Below, piece after piece: positions 19,211 through 29,350 of a stretch of DNA of 64,000 nucleotides. The notes under the pieces were generated by a model that saw nothing but the letters and a program-made list of their open reading frames with translations, was not told the DNA's origin and ran no database searches. Location of the stretch: the NCBI GenBank assembly GCA_022360445.1, contig JAKSCV010000068.1, positions 124,001 to 188,000 of the forward strand. Reading direction: 5' to 3'. How positions within the stretch are numbered: the stretch's first letter is position 1; the number at the start of each line of letters is the position of its first letter. The position numbers and the translations under genes are program-made. The stretch comes from Gammaproteobacteria bacterium (GTDB lineage: Bacteria > Pseudomonadota > Gammaproteobacteria > UBA5861).

Positions 19211-20296
19211 ATGAGTGACGACGAAAAATTAAAGAAAATTCGTGCAGAAATTGACGGGATTGATCACGAAATACAACGCTTAATCAGTGCGCGTGCGAAG
19301 TGCGCGCTTAGCGTTGCGGAAGTCAAGCAGGCTCAAGATGGTCCCCAGGCCGAGTTTTACCGACCGGAACGTGAAGCACAGGTGCTACGCCGTATCATGG
19401 AGCGGGATAGTGGCCCCTTGGCAAAAGACACTGTGGCGAAACTTTTTCGGGAAATCATGTCTGCTTGTCTGGCTCTGGAATCACCTCAGCGCGTGGCCTA
19501 CCTCGGGCCAGAAGGTACCTTTACGCAAGAAGCCGTTTTGAAGCACTTTGGGCATGCAGTTGAATCACATGCCTGTTTATCCATTCATGCGGTTTTCCGT
19601 GAAGTTGAATCAGGCAGTGCAAAGTACGGTGTGGTACCTGTCGAAAATTCAACGGAAGGGGTGGTTAATCATACCTTAGACACTTTCATGCAGTCGCCGT
19701 TGTGCATCGCCGGTGAAGCCGTGATACGTGTACATTTGAATTTGTTATCAGCAAAAGAGGCGCTGGATCAAGTTTCTATCGTTTATGCACATGAGCAGGC
19801 ACTCGCACAATCGCGGAACTGGTTAGATGCTCACTTGCCTCAGGCTAAGCGGTTAGCCGTCAGCAGCAATGCAGAAGCTGCTCGTATTGCGAAACAGCAA
19901 GGAGAAGCGGCGATTGCCAGCGAAATGGCTGCAAGCGTTTATAAGTTGGATATCCTGTCCAGACACATTGAAGATCAACCAAACAATACCACTCGCTTTT
20001 TAGTGATCAGTGCGCAAGATGTTCCGCCCAGTGGGAACGATAAGACCACGTTACTCGTATCTGCAGCCAATAAACCGGGAGCCTTGTTTTCGCTTTTAGA
20101 ACCCTTTGCGACAAGGAATATCAGCATGTCACGGATAGAGTCTCGGCCGTCCCGAGGAGGGCTTTGGGAATATGTATTTTTCATCGATATCGACGGCCAC
20201 AAAACGGACCTACCGGTAGCCGATGCGCTCACAACGTTACAGTCAGAATCCGCAGCTTTCAGAATTCTTGGTTCCTATCCGACAGCACCTTACTAA
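19211..20296 (+). CDS. pheA: Bifunctional chorismate mutase / prephenate dehydratase (P-protein)
   Basis: Converts chorismate through prephenate to phenylpyruvate. Residues 1-85 form the AroQ-type mutase helices (LKKIRAEIDGIDHEIQRLISAR). The dehydratase follows from YLGPEGTFTQEAV, with PVENSTEGVVNHTLD and the catalytic TRF in NNTTRFLVI. A C-terminal ACT domain carries the ESRP segment involved in phenylalanine feedback control. At 361 residues it is complete. hisC starts on the base after its stop. Confidence 0.96.
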   Translation: MSDDEKLKKIRAEIDGIDHEIQRLISARAKCALSVAEVKQAQDGPQAEFYRPEREAQVLRRIMERDSGPLAKDTVAKLFREIMSACLALESPQRVAYLGPEGTFTQEAVLKHFGHAVESHACLSIHAVFREVESGSAKYGVVPVENSTEGVVNHTLDTFMQSPLCIAGEAVIRVHLNLLSAKEALDQVSIVYAHEQALAQSRNWLDAHLPQAKRLAVSSNAEAARIAKQQGEAAIASEMAASVYKLDILSRHIEDQPNNTTRFLVISAQDVPPSGNDKTTLLVSAANKPGALFSLLEPFATRNISMSRIESRPSRGGLWEYVFFIDIDGHKTDLPVADALTTLQSESAAFRILGSYPTAPY

Positions 20297-21442
20297 ATGA
20301 GTAAATGGATGACATCATCAGATATAAATTCATTAGTCGCGCCTGGCGTATGTGATTTACAGCCCTATACGCCTGGCAAACCGGTTGAGGCCTTAGAAAG
20401 AGAGTACGGTATCCGCCACGCCGTAAAACTTGCCTCTAATGAGAATCCACTGGGTCCGAGCCCGCTAGGGGTCGCTGCGGCCAGAGCGGTTTTAGATAAG
20501 GTTAATTATTATCCCGATACTTATGCCTTGACGGCGAAGCTCGCAGCATACCATGGGCTTGATCCTACATGCTTTACGTTAGGCAATGGTTCTAATGATG
20601 TTTTGGATATGATCGCCCGTGCATTTTTAACGCCCGAACACAATGCGGTTTATTCAGAGCATGCCTTCATCGTTTATGCGATAGCGACAAAAGCTGTGGG
20701 TGCTACTTCTCATATTGCTACAGCACTGCCTGAAACAGATGTTATGCCTTATGGGCATGATTTAGATGCCATGTACCGTTTGATTGAGGACAACACTCGG
20801 GTGGTATTCATTGCTAACCCTAATAATCCAACAGGTACTTGGCTTACTAAAGAATTACTCAAGGGCTTTGTTGACTCCGTGCCTCGTCATGTCATTGTCG
20901 TTTTAGATGAGGCTTATATCGAATACACCGCTGGGATGGAATTTGCGAATGGCTTAGAGTGGTTGCAGGATTCCCCTAACCTGGTTGTGACCCGTACATT
21001 TTCAAAAATATATGGGTTGGCCGGCTTGCGATGCGGCTATTCCATATCCTCTCCTGAAATTGCGGATTATCTGAATCGCGTCCGTCATCCTTTCAATGTC
21101 AACAACCTCGCATTAGCTGCGGCTGAAGCGGCGTTAGATGACCAGGATTTTCTCAATGAAAGCGTTCGTGTGAATCGCGAGGGTATGACTCAATTAACGC
21201 AAGCCTTCAATGGCATGGGCCTGGCCGTTCTACCCAGTGCGGGTAATTTTGTGACTGTTAATGTCGGGCCATTGGCCGGGAAGGTATACGAAGGCTTATT
21301 GCAAAAGGGGGTTATCGTAAGACCGGTAGCTAACTACCAGCTTCCCAACTATTTACGAATCACGATCGGGCGCCCCAATGAAAACCAGCAGGTGATTGAT
21401 GCGCTGGCAGCGGTTTTGAATAACGGGCATAAAGGTGATTAA
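20297..21442 (+). CDS. hisC: Histidinol-phosphate aminotransferase family (HisC/HisC2)
   Basis: Class I/II PLP aminotransferase of 381 residues. SNENPLGPSP, NPNNPTG, Asp204/Tyr207 in LDEAYIEY and the PLP lysine Lys237 (TFSKIYGLAGLRCGY) are all present. Lying inside the pheA-tyrA-aroA cluster, it probably also or mainly serves as an aromatic aminotransferase for phenylpyruvate and hydroxyphenylpyruvate. That is inference from context; histidine synthesis is the alternative. Its ATG directly follows the pheA stop, and its 3' end overlaps tyrA by eight bases. Confidence 0.93.
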   Translation: MSKWMTSSDINSLVAPGVCDLQPYTPGKPVEALEREYGIRHAVKLASNENPLGPSPLGVAAARAVLDKVNYYPDTYALTAKLAAYHGLDPTCFTLGNGSNDVLDMIARAFLTPEHNAVYSEHAFIVYAIATKAVGATSHIATALPETDVMPYGHDLDAMYRLIEDNTRVVFIANPNNPTGTWLTKELLKGFVDSVPRHVIVVLDEAYIEYTAGMEFANGLEWLQDSPNLVVTRTFSKIYGLAGLRCGYSISSPEIADYLNRVRHPFNVNNLALAAAEAALDDQDFLNESVRVNREGMTQLTQAFNGMGLAVLPSAGNFVTVNVGPLAGKVYEGLLQKGVIVRPVANYQLPNYLRITIGRPNENQQVIDALAAVLNNGHKGD

Positions 21443-22298
21443 ACAGATAACAATCATAGGTGTTGGCTTAATCGGGGGGTCATTTGCGCTGGCGTTAAAA
21501 AAAGCAGGCTATCCGGGCAAAATTGTCGGTACCGGTCGCCGGGAAGAGTCCCTTCAGAAAGCCCTTGATCTAGGTGTTATTGACGAATATTACTTGAACA
21601 TGGAGCAAGCGGTTAAAAAGGCCGAGCTTGTATTACTTGCAGTCCCTATGAGCGCGATGCGAACCACGCTTGCAACAATCAAAAACCACCTCCAGCCCCA
21701 TGCGATTGTGACGGACGCTGGCAGTAGCAAAGTCAGTTTTATTCGCGATGCAGAGCAAGTATTTAATGATCTGACCCATGTCGTCCCGGGTCACCCCATT
21801 GCAGGCCGGGAAAAAAGCGGTGTTAGCGCTTCTCTGGATAATCTTTTTAAAGGAAGGCGCGTTATTTTAACTCCCACAGAGGGCTCTGCTGAGCTTGCGG
21901 TTCATTCAGTGACGAGTTTGTGGGAGATGACCGGTGCAGTCGTAGAAATCATGGCGCCTGAGTACCACGACCAAATGCTTGCCGCAACAAGCCACTTGCC
22001 ACATGTCTTAGCATATAGCGTTGTGAACACGTTGGCAGATAAGTATCAAGCGGATGAGATTTTCCGTTACGGGGCCGGAGGGTTCCGTGATTTTACCCGC
22101 ATTGCGTCAGGTGACCCTGTTATGTGGCGGGATATTTGTTTAGCTAATCAGGGTGCCATTTTAGAGATATTGGATGCCTATCAGCGCAATCTTTGCGATA
22201 TTCAGACAATGATTCAAAATTCTGACGGGGAGGGCTTATACAAAGCCTTCGCTAACTCGAAAAAAGTGCGTGACCATGGTTGTGAGAGTGATTTGTGA
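21435..22298 (+). CDS. tyrA: Prephenate/arogenate dehydrogenase
   Basis: NAD(P)-dependent oxidative decarboxylation of prephenate to 4-hydroxyphenylpyruvate. 287 residues beginning with the Rossmann motif IIGVGLIGGSF; the catalytic-site histidine lies in PGHPIAGREKSG, and GAGGFRDFTRIA is conserved. The start is GTG and lies inside the end of hisC. The 3' end overlaps aroA by four bases. In some pseudomonads tyrA and aroA are fused; here they are separate but coupled. Confidence 0.95.
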   Translation: MIKQITIIGVGLIGGSFALALKKAGYPGKIVGTGRREESLQKALDLGVIDEYYLNMEQAVKKAELVLLAVPMSAMRTTLATIKNHLQPHAIVTDAGSSKVSFIRDAEQVFNDLTHVVPGHPIAGREKSGVSASLDNLFKGRRVILTPTEGSAELAVHSVTSLWEMTGAVVEIMAPEYHDQMLAATSHLPHVLAYSVVNTLADKYQADEIFRYGAGGFRDFTRIASGDPVMWRDICLANQGAILEILDAYQRNLCDIQTMIQNSDGEGLYKAFANSKKVRDHGCESDL

Positions 22299-23617
22299 GT
22301 GTAATCAGCTATAAGAAATTTTGTGTAAAACCTGGTGGGAAATTAACCGGTCGCCTCAGAGTACCGGGTGATAAATCGATCTCGCACCGCTCAATTATGC
22401 TGGGTGCACTGGCAGATGGCGTCACGCGTATCAGAGGTTTTTTAGAAGGTGAAGACAGCTTGAACACCCTGCGGGCCTTTCAAGCCATGGGTGTTCAGAT
22501 TGAAGGGCCCGTTGAAGGTGAAGTGATTATCCATGGTGTTGGAATAGACGGCCTGAAAGAGCCCTTAGAAGTTCTGTATGTTGGTAATTCCGGCACGAGC
22601 ATGCGCTTGTTGTCAGGCATACTGGCTGCTCAGTCTTTTTCCTCAATCCTGACGGGTGATGAGTCTTTAACGGTTCGTCCGATGAAACGTGTTATCGCTC
22701 CCCTCAAACAAATGGGAGCCAATATCCAAGGTTCTCAAGACGATAAGCCGCCTCTATCAATTCAACCAGTTCCCCGTCTGAAAGGTATGACCTACGAAAT
22801 GCCGGTGGCCAGTGCACAAGTCAAATCCTGTTTGCTCTTGGCAGGACTTTTTGCCGAAGGCGAAACCGTTATTATTGAACCGCAAAGTGGGCTTACCCGA
22901 GACCATACGGAAAGGATGCTCACAGGCTTTGGGTATGAGGTGGCAAGTCAAGGCGCACGCATTAGCTTACAGGGAAGGCGGCGTTTAACAGCAACCACGG
23001 TTGATGTGCCAGCGGATTTATCTTCGGCTGCATTTTTTCTGGTTGGAGCGAGTATCGCACCGGGTTCTGACATTGTTCTCGAACATGTAGGCGTAAACCC
23101 TACCCGCACGGGTGTGCTCGATATACTCAAACTCATGGGTGCCGATATTACACTTTTCAACCAGCGAAAAGCTGGTGGAGAGCCTGTTGTGGACATTCGT
23201 GTCCGGCATGCCAATTTACAAGGTATTACCGTTCCTGAGCGCTTGGTACCACTCGCAATTGATGAGTTTCCTGCTATTTTTGTCGCAGCAGCCTGCGCTT
23301 CTGGTAAATTTGTTCTCACGGGAGCGGAAGAGCTGCGTGTCAAAGAAACTGACCGTATTGCCGCTATGGCAGAAGGTTTAAAAACGTTGGGAGTTGACGC
23401 CAAACCGACCTCAGATGGTATGAAAATACGAGGTGGAAAAATAGGCTCGGGCACGGTTGCAAGTCATGGGGATCATCGCATTGCCATGGCCTTTACTATG
23501 GCATCTTTGCGAGCATCAGGCCCGATCAAAGTTAATGATTGCAGCAATGTTGCAACGTCGTTCCCAAACTTTGTCGAGCTTGCCCACACGGCAGGACTCA
23601 ACATTAATGCGAGTTAA
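22295..23617 (+). CDS. aroA: 3-phosphoshikimate 1-carboxyvinyltransferase (EPSP synthase)
   Basis: Transfers enolpyruvate from PEP to shikimate-3-phosphate. 440 residues with GDKSISHRS, GNSGTSMRLL, NPTRTGVLDIL, DEFPA, KETDR and HRIAMAF, all family signatures. The start is GTG in a GTGA overlap with tyrA. A glyphosate-tolerance class cannot be assigned with certainty by eye. Confidence 0.97.
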   Translation: MSVISYKKFCVKPGGKLTGRLRVPGDKSISHRSIMLGALADGVTRIRGFLEGEDSLNTLRAFQAMGVQIEGPVEGEVIIHGVGIDGLKEPLEVLYVGNSGTSMRLLSGILAAQSFSSILTGDESLTVRPMKRVIAPLKQMGANIQGSQDDKPPLSIQPVPRLKGMTYEMPVASAQVKSCLLLAGLFAEGETVIIEPQSGLTRDHTERMLTGFGYEVASQGARISLQGRRRLTATTVDVPADLSSAAFFLVGASIAPGSDIVLEHVGVNPTRTGVLDILKLMGADITLFNQRKAGGEPVVDIRVRHANLQGITVPERLVPLAIDEFPAIFVAAACASGKFVLTGAEELRVKETDRIAAMAEGLKTLGVDAKPTSDGMKIRGGKIGSGTVASHGDHRIAMAFTMASLRASGPIKVNDCSNVATSFPNFVELAHTAGLNINAS

Positions 23618-24302
23618 GGCCACTGTGTTGCCCATTGTTATCACGATTGATGGTCCCAGTGGTTCGGGTAAAGGAACTGTTGCAAAAATAGTCGCTGAGC
23701 GCTTAGGTTATTCGCTTTTAGATAGTGGCGCACTGTATCGCTTGCTTGGACTCAAAGCTAAACGGGAAAGTATCCCGTTAGACGCAGTAGGACAATTGGC
23801 TGCATTAACAGGTGAATTGAATATCGAATTTAAACCGAATTCCCAAAATGAAGGTGTGGGTGTCAAGCTGGATGGAGATTGGGTGACAGACGTCATTAGG
23901 ACTCAGGAGTGTGCGGAAGTTGCCTCAAAAGTAGCGGCTATTCCAGAGGTTAGAAAAGCGTTATTAGATCGCCAAAGACAGTTTGATAAGGGCAAGGGGC
24001 TTGTCGCCGATGGCAGAGATATGGGGACGGTCGTCTTTCCTTCCGCACAAGTGAAGGTGTTTTTGACAGCAAGCGCTGAGGAAAGGGCTTTAAGGCGTTA
24101 TAAGCAGTTGAAAGAAAAGGGAATCAGCGCTAGACTAGCCGACATATTGTCTGAAATCCAAATAAGAGATCTGAGAGACAAAAAACGCTCAATATCGCCA
24201 ACGTTGCCCGCAGCTGATGCCGTTGTCATCGACTCGACCGATTTAAGTATCAATGAAGTTGTTGATCAGGTACTAAACTTGCATCTAACTGCCACTAAGT
24301 AA
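23607..24302 (+). CDS. cmk: Cytidylate kinase
   Basis: Phosphorylates CMP/dCMP with ATP. The P-loop DGPSGSGKGT is near the N-terminus, followed by DSGALYR and the NMP-binding and lid motifs (DGRDMGTVVFPSA, RRYKQLKEKG). The start is ambiguous. ATG at 23607 (231 aa) overlaps aroA by 11 bases. GTG at 23625 or TTG at 23628 (about 225 aa, near the E. coli length) have a better-placed AAGG at 23616-23619, which coincides with the aroA stop. Followed by rpsA, a very conserved gene pair. Confidence 0.94.
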   Translation: MRVKATVLPIVITIDGPSGSGKGTVAKIVAERLGYSLLDSGALYRLLGLKAKRESIPLDAVGQLAALTGELNIEFKPNSQNEGVGVKLDGDWVTDVIRTQECAEVASKVAAIPEVRKALLDRQRQFDKGKGLVADGRDMGTVVFPSAQVKVFLTASAEERALRRYKQLKEKGISARLADILSEIQIRDLRDKKRSISPTLPAADAVVIDSTDLSINEVVDQVLNLHLTATK

Positions 24303-24431
24303 GCTCCAGTATGCTGCTCACGATATAAATATGTCTTTAACGAGGTGCCAAGGACGGTGTCTTTTGTAAACTGACCATGTGTAACAAGGAGACGGTTACC
24401 CATGCTTTTAATTAAATCAAGGTAAATTTGA

Positions 24432-26108
24432 ATGTCTGAATCTTTTGCTGAGTTGTTTGAAGAAAGCCTGGCCAAAACAGAGATGAAGCCCGGTACGATT
24501 TTAATCGGGACAGTGGTTGATATTTCGCGTAACCATGTCACAGTGAATGCGGGTTTGAAGTCAGAGGGCGTCATTCCTCTGGAGGAATTTCGCACGCTAG
24601 ATGGCGGATTAGAAGTCAGTGTAGGTGATGCGATTGAAGTTGCGCTTGACTCTGTTGAGGATGGCTTTGGCGAAACGCAACTTTCACGCGAAAAAGCACG
24701 TAGAGAGCGCTCATGGAACAAATTGAAAGAGGCTCAAGAGTCTGATGAGATTGTCAAGGGTACAATCACTGGAAAAGTCAAAGGTGGTTTTACTGTCGAG
24801 CTCGAGAATATCCGTGCATTTCTTCCTGGCTCCCTGGTTGATGTCCGGCCTGTTCGGGATACGGCTTATTTAGAAGGAAAAGAACTCGAGTTTAAAGTTA
24901 TTAAGCTTGATCGCAAGCGGAACAACGTTGTCGTTTCAAGGCGAGCCGTTGTTGAATCTGAATTTAGCGCCGAACGTGAAGCGCTGCTTGAAAATCTGGC
25001 CGAGGGTCAGGAAGTTAAAGGTATCGTCAAAAACCTGACTGACTACGGTGCATTCTTGGATCTTGGTGGTGTCGATGGGTTACTTCACATCACTGATATG
25101 GCATGGAAACGCGTTAAGCATCCTTCAGAAATTGTCGAAGTTGGCCAAGAAATTGCCGTCAAAGTGCTTAAGTTTGACCGCGAACGCAACCGTGTTTCAC
25201 TCGGTTTGAAACAGCTGGGTGAAGATCCTTGGATTGATATTTATCGCCGCTATCCAGAAAACACGCGGCTGTTCGGAAAAGTAACAAACATTACGGATTA
25301 TGGTTGCTTTGTTGAAATTGAAGAAGGTGTTGAAGGCCTGGTGCACGTGTCTGAAATGGATTGGACCAATCGTAATGTCAGCCCTTCGAAAGTTGTTCAA
25401 CTGGGTGACGAAGTTGAAGTGATGATTCTTGATATCGACCCTGAACGTCGTCGTATTTCTCTCGGTATGAAACAGTGCCATCCGAATCCGTGGGAAGAGT
25501 TTGCACAAAAATACAACAAGAATGATCGTATTCGAGGCCACATTAAATCGATTACAGACTTTGGTATTTTCATTGGACTTGATGGTGGTATTGATGGTTT
25601 GATCCATCTCTCTGATCTCACTTGGAGTGATATCACGAGTGAAGAAGTTGCCCGAAATTACAAAAAAGGTGATGAGATCGAAGCGGTTGTACTTTCAGTT
25701 GATCCCGAACGGGAACGTATTTCTTTAGGCGTGAAACAACTTGATCAAGATCCTTTTGCCCAGTTCATTGCAGCTCATCCGCGCAAAAGTATTGTCAAGG
25801 GGACCGTTATATCGGTAGAACCCAAAGAAGCAGTGATTGACTTGGGTGCTGATGTTGAAGGTAGGCTCCGGGCATCTGAACTCTCGAGAGAGCGTGTTGA
25901 AGATGCACGCACTGTTCTTCATGAGGGTGATGAAGTAGAGGCAAAAATCATCAGTCTGGATAGAAAAACTCGTGTTGTTAACTTGTCAATTAAAGCTAAG
26001 GAATCAGATGAAGAAGCCGAAGTATTAAGTGATTATAGCCCGGCTTCGGCGGGTCCTAGCACTACACTGGGAGACTTATTGAAAGAACAAATGAACAATA
26101 ACGACTAG
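24432..26108 (+). CDS. rpsA: 30S ribosomal protein S1
   Basis: Binds mRNA on the 30S subunit through six S1 (OB-fold) repeats, visible as recurring GxVxxxxxxGxxVxL units across the 558 residues. Clear examples are [19 protein letters not shown] and [20 protein letters not shown]. The AAGG nine bases upstream supports the ATG. The 129-base leader after cmk may carry its own promoter and translational control. It can form a small stem from GTAAC (24381-24385) with GTTAC (24395-24399), but no known element is recognised there. Confidence 0.97.
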   Translation: MSESFAELFEESLAKTEMKPGTILIGTVVDISRNHVTVNAGLKSEGVIPLEEFRTLDGGLEVSVGDAIEVALDSVEDGFGETQLSREKARRERSWNKLKEAQESDEIVKGTITGKVKGGFTVELENIRAFLPGSLVDVRPVRDTAYLEGKELEFKVIKLDRKRNNVVVSRRAVVESEFSAEREALLENLAEGQEVKGIVKNLTDYGAFLDLGGVDGLLHITDMAWKRVKHPSEIVEVGQEIAVKVLKFDRERNRVSLGLKQLGEDPWIDIYRRYPENTRLFGKVTNITDYGCFVEIEEGVEGLVHVSEMDWTNRNVSPSKVVQLGDEVEVMILDIDPERRRISLGMKQCHPNPWEEFAQKYNKNDRIRGHIKSITDFGIFIGLDGGIDGLIHLSDLTWSDITSEEVARNYKKGDEIEAVVLSVDPERERISLGVKQLDQDPFAQFIAAHPRKSIVKGTVISVEPKEAVIDLGADVEGRLRASELSRERVEDARTVLHEGDEVEAKIISLDRKTRVVNLSIKAKESDEEAEVLSDYSPASAGPSTTLGDLLKEQMNNND

Positions 26109-26164
26109 ACTTAAGAAAGGTCGTTTGTGTCTTTGTTTAGTAAGAAATTTCTGTGAGAGAAAAG

Positions 26165-26470
26165 ATGACTAAATCAGATTTAATTGAAAATGTAGCAAAA
26201 AACCAAAGCCATCTTGCGCCTAAGGATATTGAGTTGGCTGTCAAAGAACTGCTGGAAACAATGAGCCAATCATTATCTCGCGGTGAACGTATTGAGATAC
26301 GGGGATTTGGTAGTTTCAGTTTACACTTTCGTCCACCACGTGTTGGTAGGAATCCGAAATCTGGTGAGTCTGTCGTACTTTCTGGCAAAAGTGTTCCACA
26401 TTTCAAACCCGGAAAGGAACTACGCGAACGAGTCGATAAGCTTTTTAAGCAAAGCGACTCTTCTGAATAA
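26165..26470 (+). CDS. ihfB: Integration host factor subunit beta
   Basis: DNA-bending HU-family protein. 101 residues from the ATG at 26165 ([11 protein letters not shown]), with the intercalating proline region as [10 protein letters not shown] and a C-terminal helix. A GTG four codons upstream in frame is a less likely start. The order cmk-rpsA-ihfB is classical, and a strong terminator closes the unit. Confidence 0.96.
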   Translation: MTKSDLIENVAKNQSHLAPKDIELAVKELLETMSQSLSRGERIEIRGFGSFSLHFRPPRVGRNPKSGESVVLSGKSVPHFKPGKELRERVDKLFKQSDSSE

Positions 26471-26498
26471 GCAGAGGTTTTTTATATTGTTTCATTTG

Positions 26499-26524
26499 AA
26501 GGCCACCCATCGGTGGCCTTTTTT
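26499..26524 (+). terminator. Rho-independent terminator after ihfB
   Basis: AAGGCCACC (26499-26507), a CATC loop and GGTGGCCTT (26512-26520), with six Ts in a row from 26519. Confidence 0.92.
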
Positions 26525-26559
26525 ATCGTCAGAATAAAGGGAGTGTTTAAATCAATATT

Positions 26560-27285
26560 ATGATGCATGATACTGCTGAAACAAAAGGGCCTCGAATTGT
26601 TATTGCATTGGATTTCCCTGACAGAAAGAGCGCCTTATCACTTGTGAATCAATTGAGTCCCGAACACTGCCGGTTGAAAGTCGGGAAACAACTTTTCACA
26701 GCTGCAGGGCCTGAACTTGTGCGTGAACTTGTACAACGTGGCTACGACATTTTTCTTGATCTGAAGTTCCACGACATACCTAACACGGTTGCTTCTGCGT
26801 GCCGTTCGGCAGCGGATTTAGGGGTGTGGATGCTCAATGTACACGCACTTGGGGGTAAATCGATGCTTGAAGCAGCGGCCGACGCTGTCAAAGACTCCAC
26901 GCAACAGCGCCCGCTCTTGATAGCCGTGACGTTATTGACGAGTCTTGACCGGGTCGATATAGAAACTATTGGACTGAGAGGTAGTGTACAGGAGAACGTC
27001 ACACGGTTGGCCAAACTTACCGCTGATTCAGGGTTGGATGGGGTTGTGTGCTCGGCACAGGAAGCTACCACCTTAAAACAAGCCATGGGGCAGGAGTTTA
27101 TCTTGGTGACTCCAGGTATCCGTTTACAGGACACACGTTCAGACGATCAGGTCCGAGTGGTTACGCCCACGAATGCTATTACCCATGGCAGCGATTACCT
27201 GGTTATTGGTAGACCCATCACATCGGCTCCTGATCCGATGAACGTTTTACAAAAAATCAATGAAGAAATCAGGCGAGTTAAGTAA
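26560..27285 (+). CDS. pyrF: Orotidine 5'-phosphate decarboxylase
   Basis: Final step of UMP synthesis. 241 residues forming a TIM barrel with the catalytic DxKxxD array in LDLKFHDIPNT, the early IALDF Asp, and the phosphate-binding segment VTPGIR plus VIGRPIT. Two consecutive ATG codons exist at 26560 and 26563. It sits after the ihfB terminator, so it has its own transcription start. Confidence 0.96.
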   Translation: MMHDTAETKGPRIVIALDFPDRKSALSLVNQLSPEHCRLKVGKQLFTAAGPELVRELVQRGYDIFLDLKFHDIPNTVASACRSAADLGVWMLNVHALGGKSMLEAAADAVKDSTQQRPLLIAVTLLTSLDRVDIETIGLRGSVQENVTRLAKLTADSGLDGVVCSAQEATTLKQAMGQEFILVTPGIRLQDTRSDDQVRVVTPTNAITHGSDYLVIGRPITSAPDPMNVLQKINEEIRRVK

Positions 27286-27387
27286 AAGTATTGAGAAGAG
27301 GTTCATGCGCAACTCACCCAGCGTGGACAGATTTCTTTTATAACCATTCTCTTGATAATAAGGAACAAACAGAGAGGAAAAGTTTGT

Positions 27388-27430
27388 GATATATCGTATT
27401 GAGCTACCTCCTCACTGCTTGCGATATATC
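27388..27430. promoter_or_regulatory. Pair of GATATATC palindromes upstream of a two-component operon
   Basis: GATATATCG (27388-27396) and CGATATATC (27422-27430) form a perfect 9-bp inverted repeat, and each half contains the self-complementary octamer GATATATC. Octamer centres are 35 bp apart. They lie 45-87 bases before the sensor kinase start and could bind the encoded LuxR-type regulator; this is inference from position only. Confidence 0.4.
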
Positions 27431-27474
27431 TTCCTGTTGATTAGGCTTGCTAAAAAACAATAACTGCGTTGCTC

Positions 27475-29346
27475 ATGCTGCTGGCTTTAAAAAGAAAAGA
27501 AACGTATTGCTGGTTCAATTTTCTCTCTTTTGTCGGCGTGTTATTCCTGCTTCTGGCGAGTGAATATGCCAGTGCAGTGGAGTCCATCAGGAAACTTTCC
27601 ACCGCTGACTTTTTACATACCGATAGCACTGTTCTGCCCTCTGCCAGTGAGTCTTGGCTTCCTGTTCGTTTGCCAGATATGTGGCGGGGGGAGCAGCACA
27701 ACGTACTCCCCCCGTTGGGTTGGTACCGATTTGATTTGGGACCCATACCTGACGACCCTGAGCAAGGTATAGCCATAACACGTACACTCATGACCGCCGA
27801 CTACTATTTTAATGGCATCAAAATTGGCCGCGTGGGCGGTGATCCTGATCATTCCCGCTACTGGAATACACCTGCGATGTTTCGTATTCCATCTGGATTG
27901 TGGCAATCCGAGAGCAATGAATTATTGATACGTTTAGCTGGGCCACCGGGTTTTATTATGCTCGTACCGCTCGAAATAGGGCCTTATGATCTGATTCAAG
28001 CAAGCTATGATCGGAAACGATTTTTACAAAACTTCCAACCAGCCTTCTTTATCCCAATTCTACTCACGATTTCTGCTTTTTTCTTCACACTCTGGTTTCG
28101 CCAACGAGCAGAAACGCAATATTTTTGGATTGCCTTAGCGGCAAGTTTCTGGGCTGTTTATAACATCAACCTGGCCGTCGCGGAATTTCCTTTTTCAACG
28201 CGGATATGGCAGTGGTTTGCTCACAGTTGCACGGATTTGTATATGGTTTCCATGGCGTTCTTTGCGAACCGTTTAACGAATAATAAAAGAGCATGGCAGG
28301 ATCGGCTCTATTTTATTTTTGCGATACTGGCGCTTTTATCTTACGCATTGACGTCACAAAACCTGTTAACCATTGTCCCTGTAATTTTGCACTTAATCGG
28401 CTTGGGCATTTTTATTAACGGAGCGCTAGAACTGTTCGGATATGCCCGTCGGTACCGGAACAAACAGTTTGCCCTGATCGCCTCAGGACTGCTGTTCTCC
28501 TTATTACTGGGTTTCTACGACTTATACATGTCCACTCGACCAGCAGCCGTGGTGGATACCGTCATTTTTTTAGGTGCTATTGCTGTACCGGTCGTTTTTA
28601 TGGGCATTTCCTGGTACTTGACAGGGCGCTTTGTGAATGCGCTGATTGAGTCGCGAAGATTAAATACCGAGCTGGAGTCCCGTGTGAATCGCGCACGTTC
28701 AGCGCTTGAGGAGATATATATTTCCCAATCAATTGTAGAAAAGGAAAAAGCGGTTATTGAAGAGCGGGACCGCATTTACCGTGACCTACATGACGATATT
28801 GGCGCTAAGCTCCTAAGCTTAATTTATAAAACAGATGGTTCTGATATCTCTGAAATTGCTCGGTCAGCGCTTCAGGACTTACGGGACGTGGTGACACGGT
28901 CTGAGTCCGGTGAAGCCCACTTACTGGAATTATTAGCTGACTGGCGACTTGAAGCAGAGCAACGATTGCTGGGGAGTCAAATCAGCCTGCTTTGGGAACA
29001 AGCGGATGACCTAAGTAACGAATCGGTTTCATCAGCATGGGCTGTTAATATAGCTCGTATCCTACGGGAAGCTATATCTAATATCATTAAGCATGCAGAC
29101 GCGGATATCGCTAGAGTTATAATTTGTCAACAAGGCAGGCGATTGCATATACGCATCGACGATAACGGACACGGTTTACCAGATCAAACAACACTTTACT
29201 CACGGGGAATGAACAATATGAAGCGGCGAGCTGAACAGCTACAGGGTCAAATCACTTGGCAGCGTGCAACAAGTGGTGGTTGTTCCGTGCAGTTTCGTAT
29301 GCCATTGGACTATTTCACCCCCCCTGAACAAGGGGTACTTAAGTAA
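27475..29346 (+). CDS. Sensor histidine kinase with periplasmic domain and 7TM-type membrane region
   Basis: About 623 residues from the ATG at 27475. A signal-like hydrophobic segment is followed by a roughly 170-residue beta-rich domain, probably periplasmic and 7TMR-DISM-like. About seven transmembrane helices (near 190-395), a coiled coil and a HisKA_3-type dimerisation domain follow, with phosphoacceptor His439 in RDLHDDIGAKLL. The HATPase domain has the N-box REAISNIIKHA and DDNGHGLP. This is the NarL-partner class of kinase. The response regulator gene begins within a few bases of its stop. The ligand is unknown. Confidence 0.88.
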   Translation: MLLALKRKETYCWFNFLSFVGVLFLLLASEYASAVESIRKLSTADFLHTDSTVLPSASESWLPVRLPDMWRGEQHNVLPPLGWYRFDLGPIPDDPEQGIAITRTLMTADYYFNGIKIGRVGGDPDHSRYWNTPAMFRIPSGLWQSESNELLIRLAGPPGFIMLVPLEIGPYDLIQASYDRKRFLQNFQPAFFIPILLTISAFFFTLWFRQRAETQYFWIALAASFWAVYNINLAVAEFPFSTRIWQWFAHSCTDLYMVSMAFFANRLTNNKRAWQDRLYFIFAILALLSYALTSQNLLTIVPVILHLIGLGIFINGALELFGYARRYRNKQFALIASGLLFSLLLGFYDLYMSTRPAAVVDTVIFLGAIAVPVVFMGISWYLTGRFVNALIESRRLNTELESRVNRARSALEEIYISQSIVEKEKAVIEERDRIYRDLHDDIGAKLLSLIYKTDGSDISEIARSALQDLRDVVTRSESGEAHLLELLADWRLEAEQRLLGSQISLLWEQADDLSNESVSSAWAVNIARILREAISNIIKHADADIARVIICQQGRRLHIRIDDNGHGLPDQTTLYSRGMNNMKRRAEQLQGQITWQRATSGGCSVQFRMPLDYFTPPEQGVLK

Positions 29347-29350
29347 GGGG

